From Endomicrobium sp. (GTDB lineage: Bacteria > Elusimicrobiota > Endomicrobiia > Endomicrobiales > Endomicrobiaceae): a stretch of DNA of 64,000 nucleotides. Every line of letters begins with the position of its first letter. Within the stretch, counting starts at the first letter, position 1. The notes beneath the pieces are model-generated. The model made no database searches. It had not been told where the DNA came from and was given only the letters and a program-made list of their open reading frames with translations. The translations under genes and the position numbers were made by a program. Location of the stretch: the NCBI GenBank assembly GCA_031262885.1, contig JAISGV010000003.1, forward strand, positions 124,001-188,000. The letters are read 5' to 3'. Shown here one piece after another: positions 21,671 to 31,683 of the stretch.

Positions 21671-22939
21671 ATGGGAAAACCAATAATTATAGCAGGAATT
21701 GATATTGGAAGTAATAATATATGTTGTGTTGTTGGTATGTATAATTCTGAATCAGGATTAGTTAAAATTATTGATGCAATAAGAAAGCAATGTGATGGCA
21801 TTAAAGCCGGATCAATTACTAATATACAAGAAGCTGCTTTATGCATGAAAGGAATTATTGAAAAATTAGAAAAATCTCTAGATGAACCAATAAAAAATAT
21901 AGTAATAGGAATACGAGGTAATTTTATAATATCAAGACATTCTAAAGGTATTGTAAATATGGACCATGTTAATAAAGAAATTACTTTTGATACAATTGAA
22001 AGCGTTTTAGAAAATGCTAGAAAGCAGATTAGAGTAGATCCTGAACAAGAAATACTTCAAATTGTTCCTATAGAATACATATTAAATCAACAAAGAGGAA
22101 TACATAATCCTGTTGGTATGGAAGGAACTTATATAGAAGTTTCTGTATGTGCTTTTGTTGCTCCAAGTAATAGTATGAAAAATCTAACCAAAGTATTAAA
22201 ATCACTAGATATAGAGAATGATATTAGAGTTTATGGTTATTTAACTACAAGTGATATGTTAGTTACAAAAGAAGAAAAAGAGCTAAGTTGTTTAGTGATC
22301 GATTTTGGAGGGTTAACTACAGGGTTGATCCATTATACAAATGGTATGCTTAGTAACGCAGATGAAATTTTAGATGGCTCAGATTACATTACAAAAGATA
22401 TTGGACATAAATTAAGAACCACTTATTCTCTTTCAAAAGAAATTAAAGAAACCTATGGAGCCGCTTTTATACATGATAATTTCGAGGATAAAGAATTTGA
22501 ATATAAAATAGCAGATGGTAAAAGTATAAAAAAATGTAGTAGATTCGAGTTAGTTAATGGTGTAATAATGCCAAGAGTTGATAGAATTATGTATAAAATA
22601 AAAGAACTAATAGAAAGGAATGATTATGGAGATGATTTTTTATCTGGTGGGATAATACTTACTGGAGGTGGGGCTAAACTTCCAGGAATTACAGAAGCTT
22701 TTGAAAAAGTATTTAATTGTCCAGTAAGATTAGGTTTTGTAAATTTTAATAAACTTGTAGGATTAAGCGATATATCATTTGATTCTTCATATACTACTGC
22801 AATAGGAGCTATAATGTACGGATTTTCAAATTTTAATCATTTTAATACTTCTAAAAAATTACAAAAAAAAGTTTTTAAGAAGAATATTTTTTTTAGAATA
22901 TCAAAAAAAATATCTAAATGGGCTGAGGAAATATTTTAA
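21671..22939 (+). CDS. ftsA: Cell division protein FtsA
   Basis: IIAGIDIGSNNICCVVG, LVIDFGGLTTGLIHY, GGIILTGGGAKLPGI; stop directly abuts the ftsZ start. Confidence 0.95.
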   Translation: MGKPIIIAGIDIGSNNICCVVGMYNSESGLVKIIDAIRKQCDGIKAGSITNIQEAALCMKGIIEKLEKSLDEPIKNIVIGIRGNFIISRHSKGIVNMDHVNKEITFDTIESVLENARKQIRVDPEQEILQIVPIEYILNQQRGIHNPVGMEGTYIEVSVCAFVAPSNSMKNLTKVLKSLDIENDIRVYGYLTTSDMLVTKEEKELSCLVIDFGGLTTGLIHYTNGMLSNADEILDGSDYITKDIGHKLRTTYSLSKEIKETYGAAFIHDNFEDKEFEYKIADGKSIKKCSRFELVNGVIMPRVDRIMYKIKELIERNDYGDDFLSGGIILTGGGAKLPGITEAFEKVFNCPVRLGFVNFNKLVGLSDISFDSSYTTAIGAIMYGFSNFNHFNTSKKLQKKVFKKNIFFRISKKISKWAEEIF

Positions 22940-24055
22940 ATGGGCAGTATAAGAGTAGTTACAACAACTTCCACAAGAGAACAAAATAATAATACAATGC
23001 AACCTGCAATTATTAAAATTTTAGGAGTAGGAGGAGGAGGATGCAATGCTGTTAATAGAATGATTTCAACTAATGTAGGAAATGTTGAATTTGTAGCAAT
23101 AAATACAGATGCGCAAGCATTATTAAAATCGTTGGCTCCAGATGTTTTACAAATAGGAGAGAAAATAACTAAAGGATTAGGAGTAGGAGGAAATCCTGAA
23201 GTAGGAAGACGTGCGGCAGAAGAAAGTGCAGAGGAAATAAGAGATAGATTAATAGGTGCAGACATGGTTTTTATTACGGCAGGTATGGGCGGTGGTACTG
23301 GAACAGGTGCCGCACCTGTAGTTGCTAAACTTGCAAAAGAAGAAGGCATATTAACTGTAGGTGTTGTTACTAGACCATTTGAACATGAAGGAAAAATAAG
23401 AATGTCACAAGCTGAAGAAGGAATAAGAAATCTTAAGGAATATACTGATGCATTAATTGTCATTCCTAATGAAAGAGTCTTTGGAATAATAAATGAAATG
23501 GTAGCTCTTAATTCCTTCTATCATATTATTGATGATGTTTTAAGGCAAAGCATTCAAGCCATTACTGATGTTATAACTGTGACAGGAGAAATTAATAGAG
23601 ATTTTGCAGATGTAAAAAATATATTAATTAATTCAGGAACAGCTTTAATAGGAATGGGAGAAAGTTCTAGTGCAAACGTAAAAGAAGCTGTTAGAAAAGC
23701 GGTAACAAGCCCATTATTAGATAATTATGATATATCTAAAGCAGAAAAAGCTCTAGTTAATATAACCACAAGTGCTAAGGATACCGCATTGATATTACAA
23801 GAAATTTTTAATGATATTAAGAGTTATGGTATAAGCGGACACATATTTTTAGGTCATACAATAGATGAGACATTAGATAATAAAGTTAAAATAACTATTA
23901 TTGCAACAGGATTTAATAAATCAACTCTATTAGATAAAAATACTAAAAAAAAGTTTACTCAAAAGGATTTCGACACAGAGGAAGTGGATACAGCTAAACC
24001 TGTATATACATATTGGAAACCAAAATTTTTAAAATATCAAAGAAAAGATGTATAA
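22940..24055 (+). CDS. ftsZ: Cell division protein FtsZ
   Basis: IKILGVGGGGCNAVNRMI, AGMGGGTGTGAAPVVA tubulin signature, C-terminal peptide KPKFLKYQRK. Confidence 0.98.
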   Translation: MGSIRVVTTTSTREQNNNTMQPAIIKILGVGGGGCNAVNRMISTNVGNVEFVAINTDAQALLKSLAPDVLQIGEKITKGLGVGGNPEVGRRAAEESAEEIRDRLIGADMVFITAGMGGGTGTGAAPVVAKLAKEEGILTVGVVTRPFEHEGKIRMSQAEEGIRNLKEYTDALIVIPNERVFGIINEMVALNSFYHIIDDVLRQSIQAITDVITVTGEINRDFADVKNILINSGTALIGMGESSSANVKEAVRKAVTSPLLDNYDISKAEKALVNITTSAKDTALILQEIFNDIKSYGISGHIFLGHTIDETLDNKVKITIIATGFNKSTLLDKNTKKKFTQKDFDTEEVDTAKPVYTYWKPKFLKYQRKDV

Positions 24056-24064
24056 AGACCAAAA

Positions 24065-24673
24065 ATGAAAAATATAAAATATAATATAAAGCGTAGAAAT
24101 AATAATTCAACTATTTTATACTTAATAATTAAATGGATATTTAAGGTAATATTTAAATTATTTTATAGAATTAGTATAAAAGGAGTTAATAATCTACCTA
24201 AAAAAGGTGGAGCTATAATTGCTTCAAATCATTTAAGTGTTTTAGATCCTCCTTTAATAGGAGTAGCTGTAAAACGTATTATATTTTTTATGGCAAAAAA
24301 AGAGTTATTTGATATCTCTTTTTTAAGATTTATTTTCCATAAAACTAATGTTTTTCCGGTAAATAGAAACAACATGTTTAATATTAATACAATTAAATAT
24401 GCTATAAATATACTCATTAATGGGAATATTTTATTAATGTTTCCTGAAGGAACTAGAGGAAAGACAAAAAAGATAAAACATGGAATAGGAATGATAGCTT
24501 GTAAAGCTAATGTTCCTATAATTCCAGTAAAAATAAGAAACACAGACCAACCTTTGAAGTTTAAAAAGGTGAAGATAAAATTTGGCTCTCCTATCTATCC
24601 TCCTATTTATTATAATAAAACCGATTATGGAATACTAACAGATAAAGTATTTAAAATTATAACTAAAATGTAA
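24065..24673 (+). CDS. plsC: 1-acyl-sn-glycerol-3-phosphate acyltransferase
   Basis: IIASNHLSVLDPPLIG (HxxxxD), FPEGTRGKTKKIKHGIG. Confidence 0.92.
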   Translation: MKNIKYNIKRRNNNSTILYLIIKWIFKVIFKLFYRISIKGVNNLPKKGGAIIASNHLSVLDPPLIGVAVKRIIFFMAKKELFDISFLRFIFHKTNVFPVNRNNMFNINTIKYAINILINGNILLMFPEGTRGKTKKIKHGIGMIACKANVPIIPVKIRNTDQPLKFKKVKIKFGSPIYPPIYYNKTDYGILTDKVFKIITKM

Positions 24674-24680
24674 TTTATAA

Positions 24681-24984
24681 TGGAGGTGGCGGGAATCGAA
24701 CCCGCGTCCGAAAAAAAAATCGATAAAACAATTTTTTACAGGTTTAGCCTATAACAACAAAAACAATATCTATAAAATTAGACATTAAATAGACATTTTC
24801 TACTATTACTGATTTATTTGTATAGCTTTATATTTTTGGTTCTTTTTTTATGCAGCCATTGCTAAATTATTACTATTATACTTTTCGTTTGCGTTTATTT
24901 TTTAGTCGATTTTTCCGGAGCCATCGACTAACTCCGACCTGTTGTTTTATCTAAATTAATTCCGTCGAAACCTATTTCACCCCC
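24681..24984 (-). ncRNA. ssrA: Transfer-messenger RNA (tmRNA), tag ANEKYNSNNLAMAA*
   Basis: Minus-strand 5' GGGGGTGAAATAGGTTTCGACGG and 3' GGACGCGGGTTCGATTCCCGCCACCTCCA; the acceptor arms pair; resume ORF gca aac gaa aag tat aat agt aat aat tta gca atg gct gca taa. Confidence 0.95.
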
Positions 24985-25427
24985 GAATAAATATATGATT
25001 TATTTATTTCTCTTTTTTTTTTAAAAAAGTTTTTTATAATACTAGAACATTTTATTTTTAAATCATGATTTTTATTTTCTATAATTTCTACATTATTATA
25101 TTTTTCTTTATAATGTTTATTAATTATACTTCCAATGACTATTCTTTTTATTCTAGCATTAATTAAAGCTCCTATACACATGAGACATGGTTCAATTGTA
25201 ACGTACAAATAACAATTATTTAGTCTGTAATTATTAATTTTTTTTGTAGCTTTTTTTAAAGCTATTATTTCTGCATGAGCTGTAGGATCTATTAAATTAA
25301 TACATTGATTAAACCCTTTAGAAATGATTTTATTGTTTTTAACTATAATAGCTCCAACTGGAACTTCATTTATATTTAATGCTTTCTTAGCTTCAACAAA
25401 AGCTTGATATAAAAAAAATGTATCCAT
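24972..25427 (-). CDS. tadA: tRNA-specific adenosine deaminase
   Basis: VPVGAIIVKNNKI, DPTAHAEIIAL, EPCLMCIGALINARI deaminase zinc motifs. Confidence 0.93.
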   Translation of the reverse strand: MDTFFLYQAFVEAKKALNINEVPVGAIIVKNNKIISKGFNQCINLIDPTAHAEIIALKKATKKINNYRLNNCYLYVTIEPCLMCIGALINARIKRIVIGSIINKHYKEKYNNVEIIENKNHDLKIKCSSIIKNFFKKKREINKSYIYSGVK

Positions 25428-25574
25428 TTTATAATGAGATTTATTTTAAATATTATTGTTATTATGATAGTACTTATTATATTTAGTAGTCAAGTTTACT
25501 AACATTAATTATGTTATAATAAAAAAATATGAATATATAATTGCTGTAAATATTTGATAGTAGGAGATGAAATA

Positions 25575-26450
25575 ATGAATTTCCAAAATATTATAATGAA
25601 TTTGCAAAAATTTTGGTCTAACAAAGGTTGTCTTATATGGCATTCATATGATTTGGAAAAGGGAGCAGGGACATTTAATCCTGCAACTTTTTTATATTCT
25701 TTGAATAAAACATCTTGGAATGTTGCTTATGTTGAATCTTCCAGAAGGCCTAGTGATGGTAGATATGGTAAAAATCCTAATAGATTACAACACTATTACC
25801 AATTTCAAGTCGTTATGAAACCTGTGCCAAATGATATACAAGCTGTATATTTTAAAAGTTTAAAAGTTTTGGGAATTGATTGTGAAGAACATGATATAAA
25901 ATTTATAGAGGATAATTGGGAGTCTCCAACACTTGGAGCTTGTGGTTTAGGCTGGGAAGTATGGCTTGATGGTATTGAAATAACTCAATTTACGTACTTT
26001 CAACAAATTGGAGGTGTTGAGATATATCCTATATTAATTGAAATAACTTATGGGCTTGAAAGATTAGCCATGAATATTCAAAAGAAGAATAATATTTACG
26101 ATATATTATGGGATAACAATAATACTTATGGATATATTCATCTTGAAAATGAAAAACAATGGTCTTCTTATAATTTTCAGGAATCTAATATAATTCTATT
26201 AAAAAAATCTTTTATTGCTTATGAAAATGAAGCAATTTTTTTAATAAAAAAAAAGTTATTAATTCCTGCATATGACGCTGTTATTAAATGTTCACATTTA
26301 TTTAATTTATTGGAGGCTAGATCTGCTATTGCTGTTTCTGAAAGACAAGATTATATATTAAGATTATATTCAATCTCAAAAGCTATTGTAAAAGAATATA
26401 TGAAAAAATCAAATGTAAAAAATTATGGAGAATTTAATAAAAAATGTTAA
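25575..26450 (+). CDS. glyQ: Glycyl-tRNA synthetase alpha subunit
   Basis: MNFQNIIMNLQKFWSNKGC, DGRYGKNPNRLQHYYQFQVVMKP, GWEVWLDGIEITQFTYFQQ; start moved to Met at 25575 behind an aggag RBS. Confidence 0.96.
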   Translation: MNFQNIIMNLQKFWSNKGCLIWHSYDLEKGAGTFNPATFLYSLNKTSWNVAYVESSRRPSDGRYGKNPNRLQHYYQFQVVMKPVPNDIQAVYFKSLKVLGIDCEEHDIKFIEDNWESPTLGACGLGWEVWLDGIEITQFTYFQQIGGVEIYPILIEITYGLERLAMNIQKKNNIYDILWDNNNTYGYIHLENEKQWSSYNFQESNIILLKKSFIAYENEAIFLIKKKLLIPAYDAVIKCSHLFNLLEARSAIAVSERQDYILRLYSISKAIVKEYMKKSNVKNYGEFNKKC

Positions 26451-28537
26451 TAGAATTAAAAGATGCAATTTTAGAAATAAGATCAGAAGAATTACCTGTT
26501 TCATATATAGAATCCGCTATAGAACAAATTGGATTATTATCTAAAAAATTGTTATCTGAATATAAAATACATTATGATTCATTAAATACTTACGCTACTT
26601 CAAGAAGACTTATATTATTAGTAAATAATATTAATACTACAGAAAAATATTTCTTTAAAGAAATAATTGGCCCAAACATACAAATGATGAGGAACGCAAA
26701 TGGAGAATATACTGAATTAGCAAAGAAGTTTGCTGTCAAGAACAATATTAACTTAAATAAAATAAATAATAATTATGTAAACAAAAATGGGCGTTATTCT
26801 TTAAATATTAAAGTTAGATACGAAAAAATTGAAATCTTACTCTCAAAAATATTTCTTAAAATATTAAAAAATATACATTTTCCTAAAAGTATGATATGGA
26901 ATAGTAGTAAGTTTAAATTTGCAAGGCCAATAAGAAATATATTGGCCATTTATGGTAGAAAAAAAATAAAATTTCAAATTGCTAACTTAAACACTACAAA
27001 TCATACAACTGGCTTGCATTCTTATAATAGTAAAAAAATAAAAATAAATTCTGCAACTGATTATATTAATAAAATGAATAATAACTTTGTTATTATTAAT
27101 CAATATATAAGGTTAATGAAAATAAAAGAAGGTATTTTAAATGCAGTTAAAAATCTTGGATGCGTTGAAGAAGATGTGAATTTACTTAAAGAACTAAATT
27201 ATTTAGTAGAATATCCTTCAGTTATATTATGTACTTTTAATAAAAAGTATCTTGTTCTACCTAGGGTCGTAGTTAAAACATGCATAATAAAAAATCAAAA
27301 GTGTTTTTTAGTTAATGATAAAAGTAACAAATTATTAAATTATTTTATATGTATTAAAAATGGTATTTCTAATAATAATTTAATTATAAAAAATGGATAT
27401 GAACAAGCTGTAGAAGCAAGATTATCAGACGCTTTATTTTTTTATAATAAAGATATAAAAAATAAAATTATAATTAATTTTACTGGTTTAAAGAATGTTA
27501 TCTTTCATAAAGATATGGGGTCTGTTTACGATAAATTAATGAGAATAAAAACTATTGCTAAGTTTTTAAATGATAAACTAAACGTTAAAATTAATAATGC
27601 TTTATTATATAAAGCTATTATGCTATCAAAAACAGATTTATTAAGTAAAATGGTTTTTGAGTACCCTATTTTACAAGGTAAAATAGGGAAAATTTATGCG
27701 TTACAACATGGCGAATCGTTAGATATTGCAAATGCTATAGAACAACATTATTTACCAAATAAATATTTAGATAAATTACCTGATAATAAACTAGCTATTT
27801 TGATATCTTTAGCTGATAAACTAGATACTATAATTACAAATTTTTTTATAGGATTAGAACCTAATGGTTCTTCAGATCCATATGGATTGCGCAGAATATG
27901 TATAGGGATCATTAGAATGATTAATACTTTTTTTTCTGATATACGAATAGATTATATTTTTAAAAAAGTAATAGTTTTTTCTAAGCGTAATTTAAATAAT
28001 AATTTAGAAATAAAAAATATTTATAATAAACTTATTGATTTTTTTATTAATAGAATAGTCAACATTTATGAGAATAAAGGTTATTGTAAAAAAGAAATTA
28101 TGGCGGTATTAAGTTGTAGTAAAACTTTTTTTAGTTTTGAAGTTTTTAATCTTAAGATAAAACTTTTTAAGGATGAGGAAAATAAAAAAAATATTATATA
28201 TATTTTATCTACATTTAAAAGACTTAATAAGATTATAATACAAACTAGTTTTAATCATGAAAATTATTACATTGATAGTAGTTTATTTGTTAATAATGTA
28301 GAAACTATTTTATATTTTAGTGCATTAAAAATTAAAAAAAATGTTTTGTATTATATGCAGAAAAAAGAATATTCAAAAGTTATAAAAGAAATGTTAACAT
28401 TAAAAATTCCGATTGATGAATTTTTTAAAAAAGTTAAAGTAATTTCATTAGATAACAAAATTATGAAAAATAGAATTGCTTTATTAAATTTTATAAAAAG
28501 TATTTATATGAACTTTCTTAATTTTTCAATATTATAA
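26444..28537 (+). CDS. glyS: Glycyl-tRNA synthetase beta subunit
   Basis: LEIRSEELPVSYIESA, ATSRRLILLV, EQHYLPNKY, LADKLDTIITNFFIGLEPNGSSDPYGLRR. Confidence 0.95.
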   Translation: MLIELKDAILEIRSEELPVSYIESAIEQIGLLSKKLLSEYKIHYDSLNTYATSRRLILLVNNINTTEKYFFKEIIGPNIQMMRNANGEYTELAKKFAVKNNINLNKINNNYVNKNGRYSLNIKVRYEKIEILLSKIFLKILKNIHFPKSMIWNSSKFKFARPIRNILAIYGRKKIKFQIANLNTTNHTTGLHSYNSKKIKINSATDYINKMNNNFVIINQYIRLMKIKEGILNAVKNLGCVEEDVNLLKELNYLVEYPSVILCTFNKKYLVLPRVVVKTCIIKNQKCFLVNDKSNKLLNYFICIKNGISNNNLIIKNGYEQAVEARLSDALFFYNKDIKNKIIINFTGLKNVIFHKDMGSVYDKLMRIKTIAKFLNDKLNVKINNALLYKAIMLSKTDLLSKMVFEYPILQGKIGKIYALQHGESLDIANAIEQHYLPNKYLDKLPDNKLAILISLADKLDTIITNFFIGLEPNGSSDPYGLRRICIGIIRMINTFFSDIRIDYIFKKVIVFSKRNLNNNLEIKNIYNKLIDFFINRIVNIYENKGYCKKEIMAVLSCSKTFFSFEVFNLKIKLFKDEENKKNIIYILSTFKRLNKIIIQTSFNHENYYIDSSLFVNNVETILYFSALKIKKNVLYYMQKKEYSKVIKEMLTLKIPIDEFFKKVKVISLDNKIMKNRIALLNFIKSIYMNFLNFSIL

Positions 28538-28540
28538 TAA

Positions 28541-29062
28541 ATGATTATTATAAATACTGGAAATGGAAAAGGTAAAACAACAGCTGCTGTAGGACAAATA
28601 ATTCGCTTTTTAAGTCATGGATTTAAAGTTTGTATGATTCAATTATTTAAAAATGAAAAATATTATGGTGAACAAAAAATATTAGTTGACCTTAAAAATT
28701 TTTATTTTTTCCCTTTCGCGAAAAACTTTAGTCCATATGATAATTTAAAAAATACAGAAATAGAGACAATAAAAGATCAATGTGCTTTAGCTTTAAATAA
28801 AGCTAAAGAAATTTTAAACAATTCAGTAATATATGACGTTTTAGTATTAGAAGAATTTAATATTGCATTAAGAAATAAATATATTGATAAACATAACTTC
28901 ATTAAATTAATTAAGTTATTATCACAAAAATTAAATTTGATTATAACAGGAAGATACGCTTCTAAAGATTTAATTAATATGGCAGATATAGTTACTGAAA
29001 TGAAAGAAATAAAACATCACTATAACAGTGGTGTAAAATTTAATAAAGGAATAGAGTTTTAG
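28541..29062 (+). CDS. cobO: ATP:cob(I)alamin adenosyltransferase, CobO/BtuR type
   Basis: NTGNGKGKTTAAVGQIIRFLSHGFKVCMIQLFKN P-loop, VLVLEEFNIAL, LIITGRYA. Confidence 0.88.
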   Translation: MIIINTGNGKGKTTAAVGQIIRFLSHGFKVCMIQLFKNEKYYGEQKILVDLKNFYFFPFAKNFSPYDNLKNTEIETIKDQCALALNKAKEILNNSVIYDVLVLEEFNIALRNKYIDKHNFIKLIKLLSQKLNLIITGRYASKDLINMADIVTEMKEIKHHYNSGVKFNKGIEF

Positions 29063-29063
29063 A

Positions 29064-29888
29064 ATGAGATTTTTAAATAGATTTTTTATTGTTATCTTAA
29101 TTTTTTTTAATATTAGAATAGTTTATGGAAATTTGAAACAATATAAAAGAATCATTTGTTTAGCGCCATCTGTTACAAAAAGTTTATATGAATTAAACAT
29201 GGAAAAATATATTAAAGGTATAACATCTTATTGTCCAAGTGGAAATAAAAAGTATAGGAAAGAAATTGTTGGTTCTATTTTGAATCCTAATATTGAAAAA
29301 ATTATATCTTTAAATCCTGATTTGGTTATTTTATCAAAAGATGCTAATATGGTTGAAATATCTACTAAACTTCATAAATTAGGTATTGAAACATATGTAA
29401 TTAATGCTGCTAATAATTTTAATGATATATGTACAAATTATCTTTATTTATCTAAGAAGATAAATAAAGATAAACTTGCAAGTAAAATTATTAATTTAGT
29501 AAAAAAAAATATTAAAAATAAATGTAATACTAATAATAATAAGAATAAATTAAAAGTGTTTTGGATTGTAGGCATTTCTCCGTTGTATACAATAGGAAAT
29601 AAAAGTTTTATTAATGATTATTTATTATATAGTAAAACAATAAATATATATAACAAGGTTAATAAAAATTATTTTCAAGTAAATTTGGAAGATGTCATTA
29701 AACATAATCCAGATATTATTGTATTAATAAATACAAAATATGATACAAAAGAAATGAAGTTTTTTAGTAAATTAAATAATAATAATAAAATTATATTGAT
29801 CAATTATGATTATATGTTTTTACCAACGCCTTTATCTTTTCTAGAAGGTTTAAATAAATTATTTGATGTTTTAAATAAAATTAAGTGA
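29064..29888 (+). CDS. btuF: ABC transporter substrate-binding protein, BtuF-like (cobalamin)
   Basis: Signal peptide then KRIICLAPSVTKSLYELN ... NPDLVILSK; next to cobO and btuCD-like genes. Confidence 0.75.
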   Translation: MRFLNRFFIVILIFFNIRIVYGNLKQYKRIICLAPSVTKSLYELNMEKYIKGITSYCPSGNKKYRKEIVGSILNPNIEKIISLNPDLVILSKDANMVEISTKLHKLGIETYVINAANNFNDICTNYLYLSKKINKDKLASKIINLVKKNIKNKCNTNNNKNKLKVFWIVGISPLYTIGNKSFINDYLLYSKTINIYNKVNKNYFQVNLEDVIKHNPDIIVLINTKYDTKEMKFFSKLNNNNKIILINYDYMFLPTPLSFLEGLNKLFDVLNKIK

Positions 29889-30877
29889 ACATTAAAAAAA
29901 CTAGACTACTATTAATAGTATTAGGTATGCTCTTAATAATGTTATTAGTTTTATTAATAGCATTATCTATAGGAACAAGTAATATATCCATATTTGACGT
30001 ATTAAACTTTTTTTATGGTAATGCAAATGATAACACTATTTTAATAGTTAAATATATTCGTTTGCCAAGAGTAATAACGTCTTGTATAACAGGGGCAGGG
30101 CTAGCTGTAAGTGGATGTATTTTACAAGCAATGTTGCAAAATAATCTTGCAGATCCATTTACATTAGGAATTTCAGGAGGGGCTGCGTTTGGAGCTACAA
30201 TAGCTTTAATCTTAAAATTGTCCACAGTAATTTTTGTTCCTATATGTTCATTTTTAGGCGCGTTATTTTCTGCCATAATAGTATATTTAATTAGTTTTAG
30301 ATTTCAAAGAATAGAATTTGATAATAATATAATGATTTTATCTGGAATTGTAGTAAATTATGTATTCACTTCGATTGTTATGTTAATTCTTATTTTAACT
30401 AAAACAAATAATTTTCAATCAGCCTATATGTGGTTGATGGGGAGTTTTTCTATTTTTGAAGATACTATAATATATATCGCAAGTATAATAATAATAGTTG
30501 GTATAATTATTTTATCAATGTCAGGAAATATAATTAATATTATAACTTTAGGTTCTGATAAAGCTAAAACACTTGGTTTAGATTTTAATAAAAAAATTAA
30601 ATTTTTTTTTATAATTTCGTCATTAATAACGTCATCAACAGTTGCAATATCAGGGGTAATAGGTTTTGTTGGGTTAATAATACCTCACATAGTTAGAAAA
30701 ATTATTAGTTCCAATAATTTAATATTGATTCCAATGTCTGCTTTTATTGGGTCTATTTTTTTATTAATCTGTGATTCATTAAGTAGAATGTTTGTAGTTA
30801 TTTCTTTGCCTATTGGAATTATTACAAATATTATAGGTGGCTTGTTTTTTATTTATTTGTTAGTGGAAGAATATTAA
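29885..30877 (+). CDS. btuC: FecCD/BtuC-family ABC permease
   Basis: LPRVITSCITGAGLAVSGCILQAMLQNNLADPFTLGISGGAAFGA, GVIGFVGLIIPHIVRKI; GTGA overlap with btuF. Confidence 0.85.
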   Translation: MNIKKTRLLLIVLGMLLIMLLVLLIALSIGTSNISIFDVLNFFYGNANDNTILIVKYIRLPRVITSCITGAGLAVSGCILQAMLQNNLADPFTLGISGGAAFGATIALILKLSTVIFVPICSFLGALFSAIIVYLISFRFQRIEFDNNIMILSGIVVNYVFTSIVMLILILTKTNNFQSAYMWLMGSFSIFEDTIIYIASIIIIVGIIILSMSGNIINIITLGSDKAKTLGLDFNKKIKFFFIISSLITSSTVAISGVIGFVGLIIPHIVRKIISSNNLILIPMSAFIGSIFLLICDSLSRMFVVISLPIGIITNIIGGLFFIYLLVEEY

Positions 30878-30879
30878 TT

Positions 30880-31683
30880 ATGTTAATACAAATTAAAAAT
30901 GTAAGTGCAGGATATGTTAAAAAGTATTTAGTTTTAAAAAATATCAATTGCAATATAAAACTAGGAGAGTTTATAGGAATAATTGGTAAAAATGGTGTAG
31001 GTAAAAGTACTTTTTTGAAATTAATTTGTTGTTTAATTAAACCATTTTCAGGTACTGTGTTATTTAGAAAAAGAGATATATTTACATTATCTAAAGATGA
31101 TTTATCAAGAATTATTTCTTTTTTGCCACAACAAAATAGTTCAGATACTTTTAATAATAATTTTTCTGTATTAGAATTTATAATGTTAGGAAGATTTCCA
31201 TATTATAATAAAAAAATACTGAAAATACCTTCAAATATTGATTTTAAAATTGTTAAGAAAATTACCAGTATGTTGTTTATAACAGATTTACTACATAGAA
31301 AAATGAATACTTTATCAGGAGGTGAAAAACAAAAAGTATTAATAGCGCAGGTTTTGGTACAAGAAACAAAAGTGTTAATCTTTGATGAACCTACTTCTAA
31401 TTTAGATATAGGTAATCAAATAAATATTTTACTACTGTTAAAAAAAATAAATAAAGATTTAAATAAAACTATAATAGTGTCTATTCATGATTTAAATATA
31501 GCTAGTGAATTTTGTAATAAATTGATCCTCTTGAATAATAAAACTATTTACAGGTATGGTGTTCCTAGAGATATAATAAATTACAATAATATTTCCAGTG
31601 TTTTTAATATTAAAAATATTATTATAAAGATAAATCATATCTCAAATAAGCCATATATTATAATATATAAACATAATATATAA
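30880..31683 (+). CDS. btuD: FepC/BtuD-family ABC ATPase
   Basis: GIIGKNGVGKSTFLKLI Walker A, TLSGGEKQKVLIAQ signature, VLIFDEPTSNLD Walker B. Confidence 0.88.
   Translation: MLIQIKNVSAGYVKKYLVLKNINCNIKLGEFIGIIGKNGVGKSTFLKLICCLIKPFSGTVLFRKRDIFTLSKDDLSRIISFLPQQNSSDTFNNNFSVLEFIMLGRFPYYNKKILKIPSNIDFKIVKKITSMLFITDLLHRKMNTLSGGEKQKVLIAQVLVQETKVLIFDEPTSNLDIGNQINILLLLKKINKDLNKTIIVSIHDLNIASEFCNKLILLNNKTIYRYGVPRDIINYNNISSVFNIKNIIIKINHISNKPYIIIYKHNI

Noticed and set aside
22936-23463. 175-aa ORF antisense to ftsZ
   Set aside because: Low-complexity Pro/Ala/Ser-rich translation is the mirror of the conserved Gly-rich FtsZ sequence; not a credible gene.
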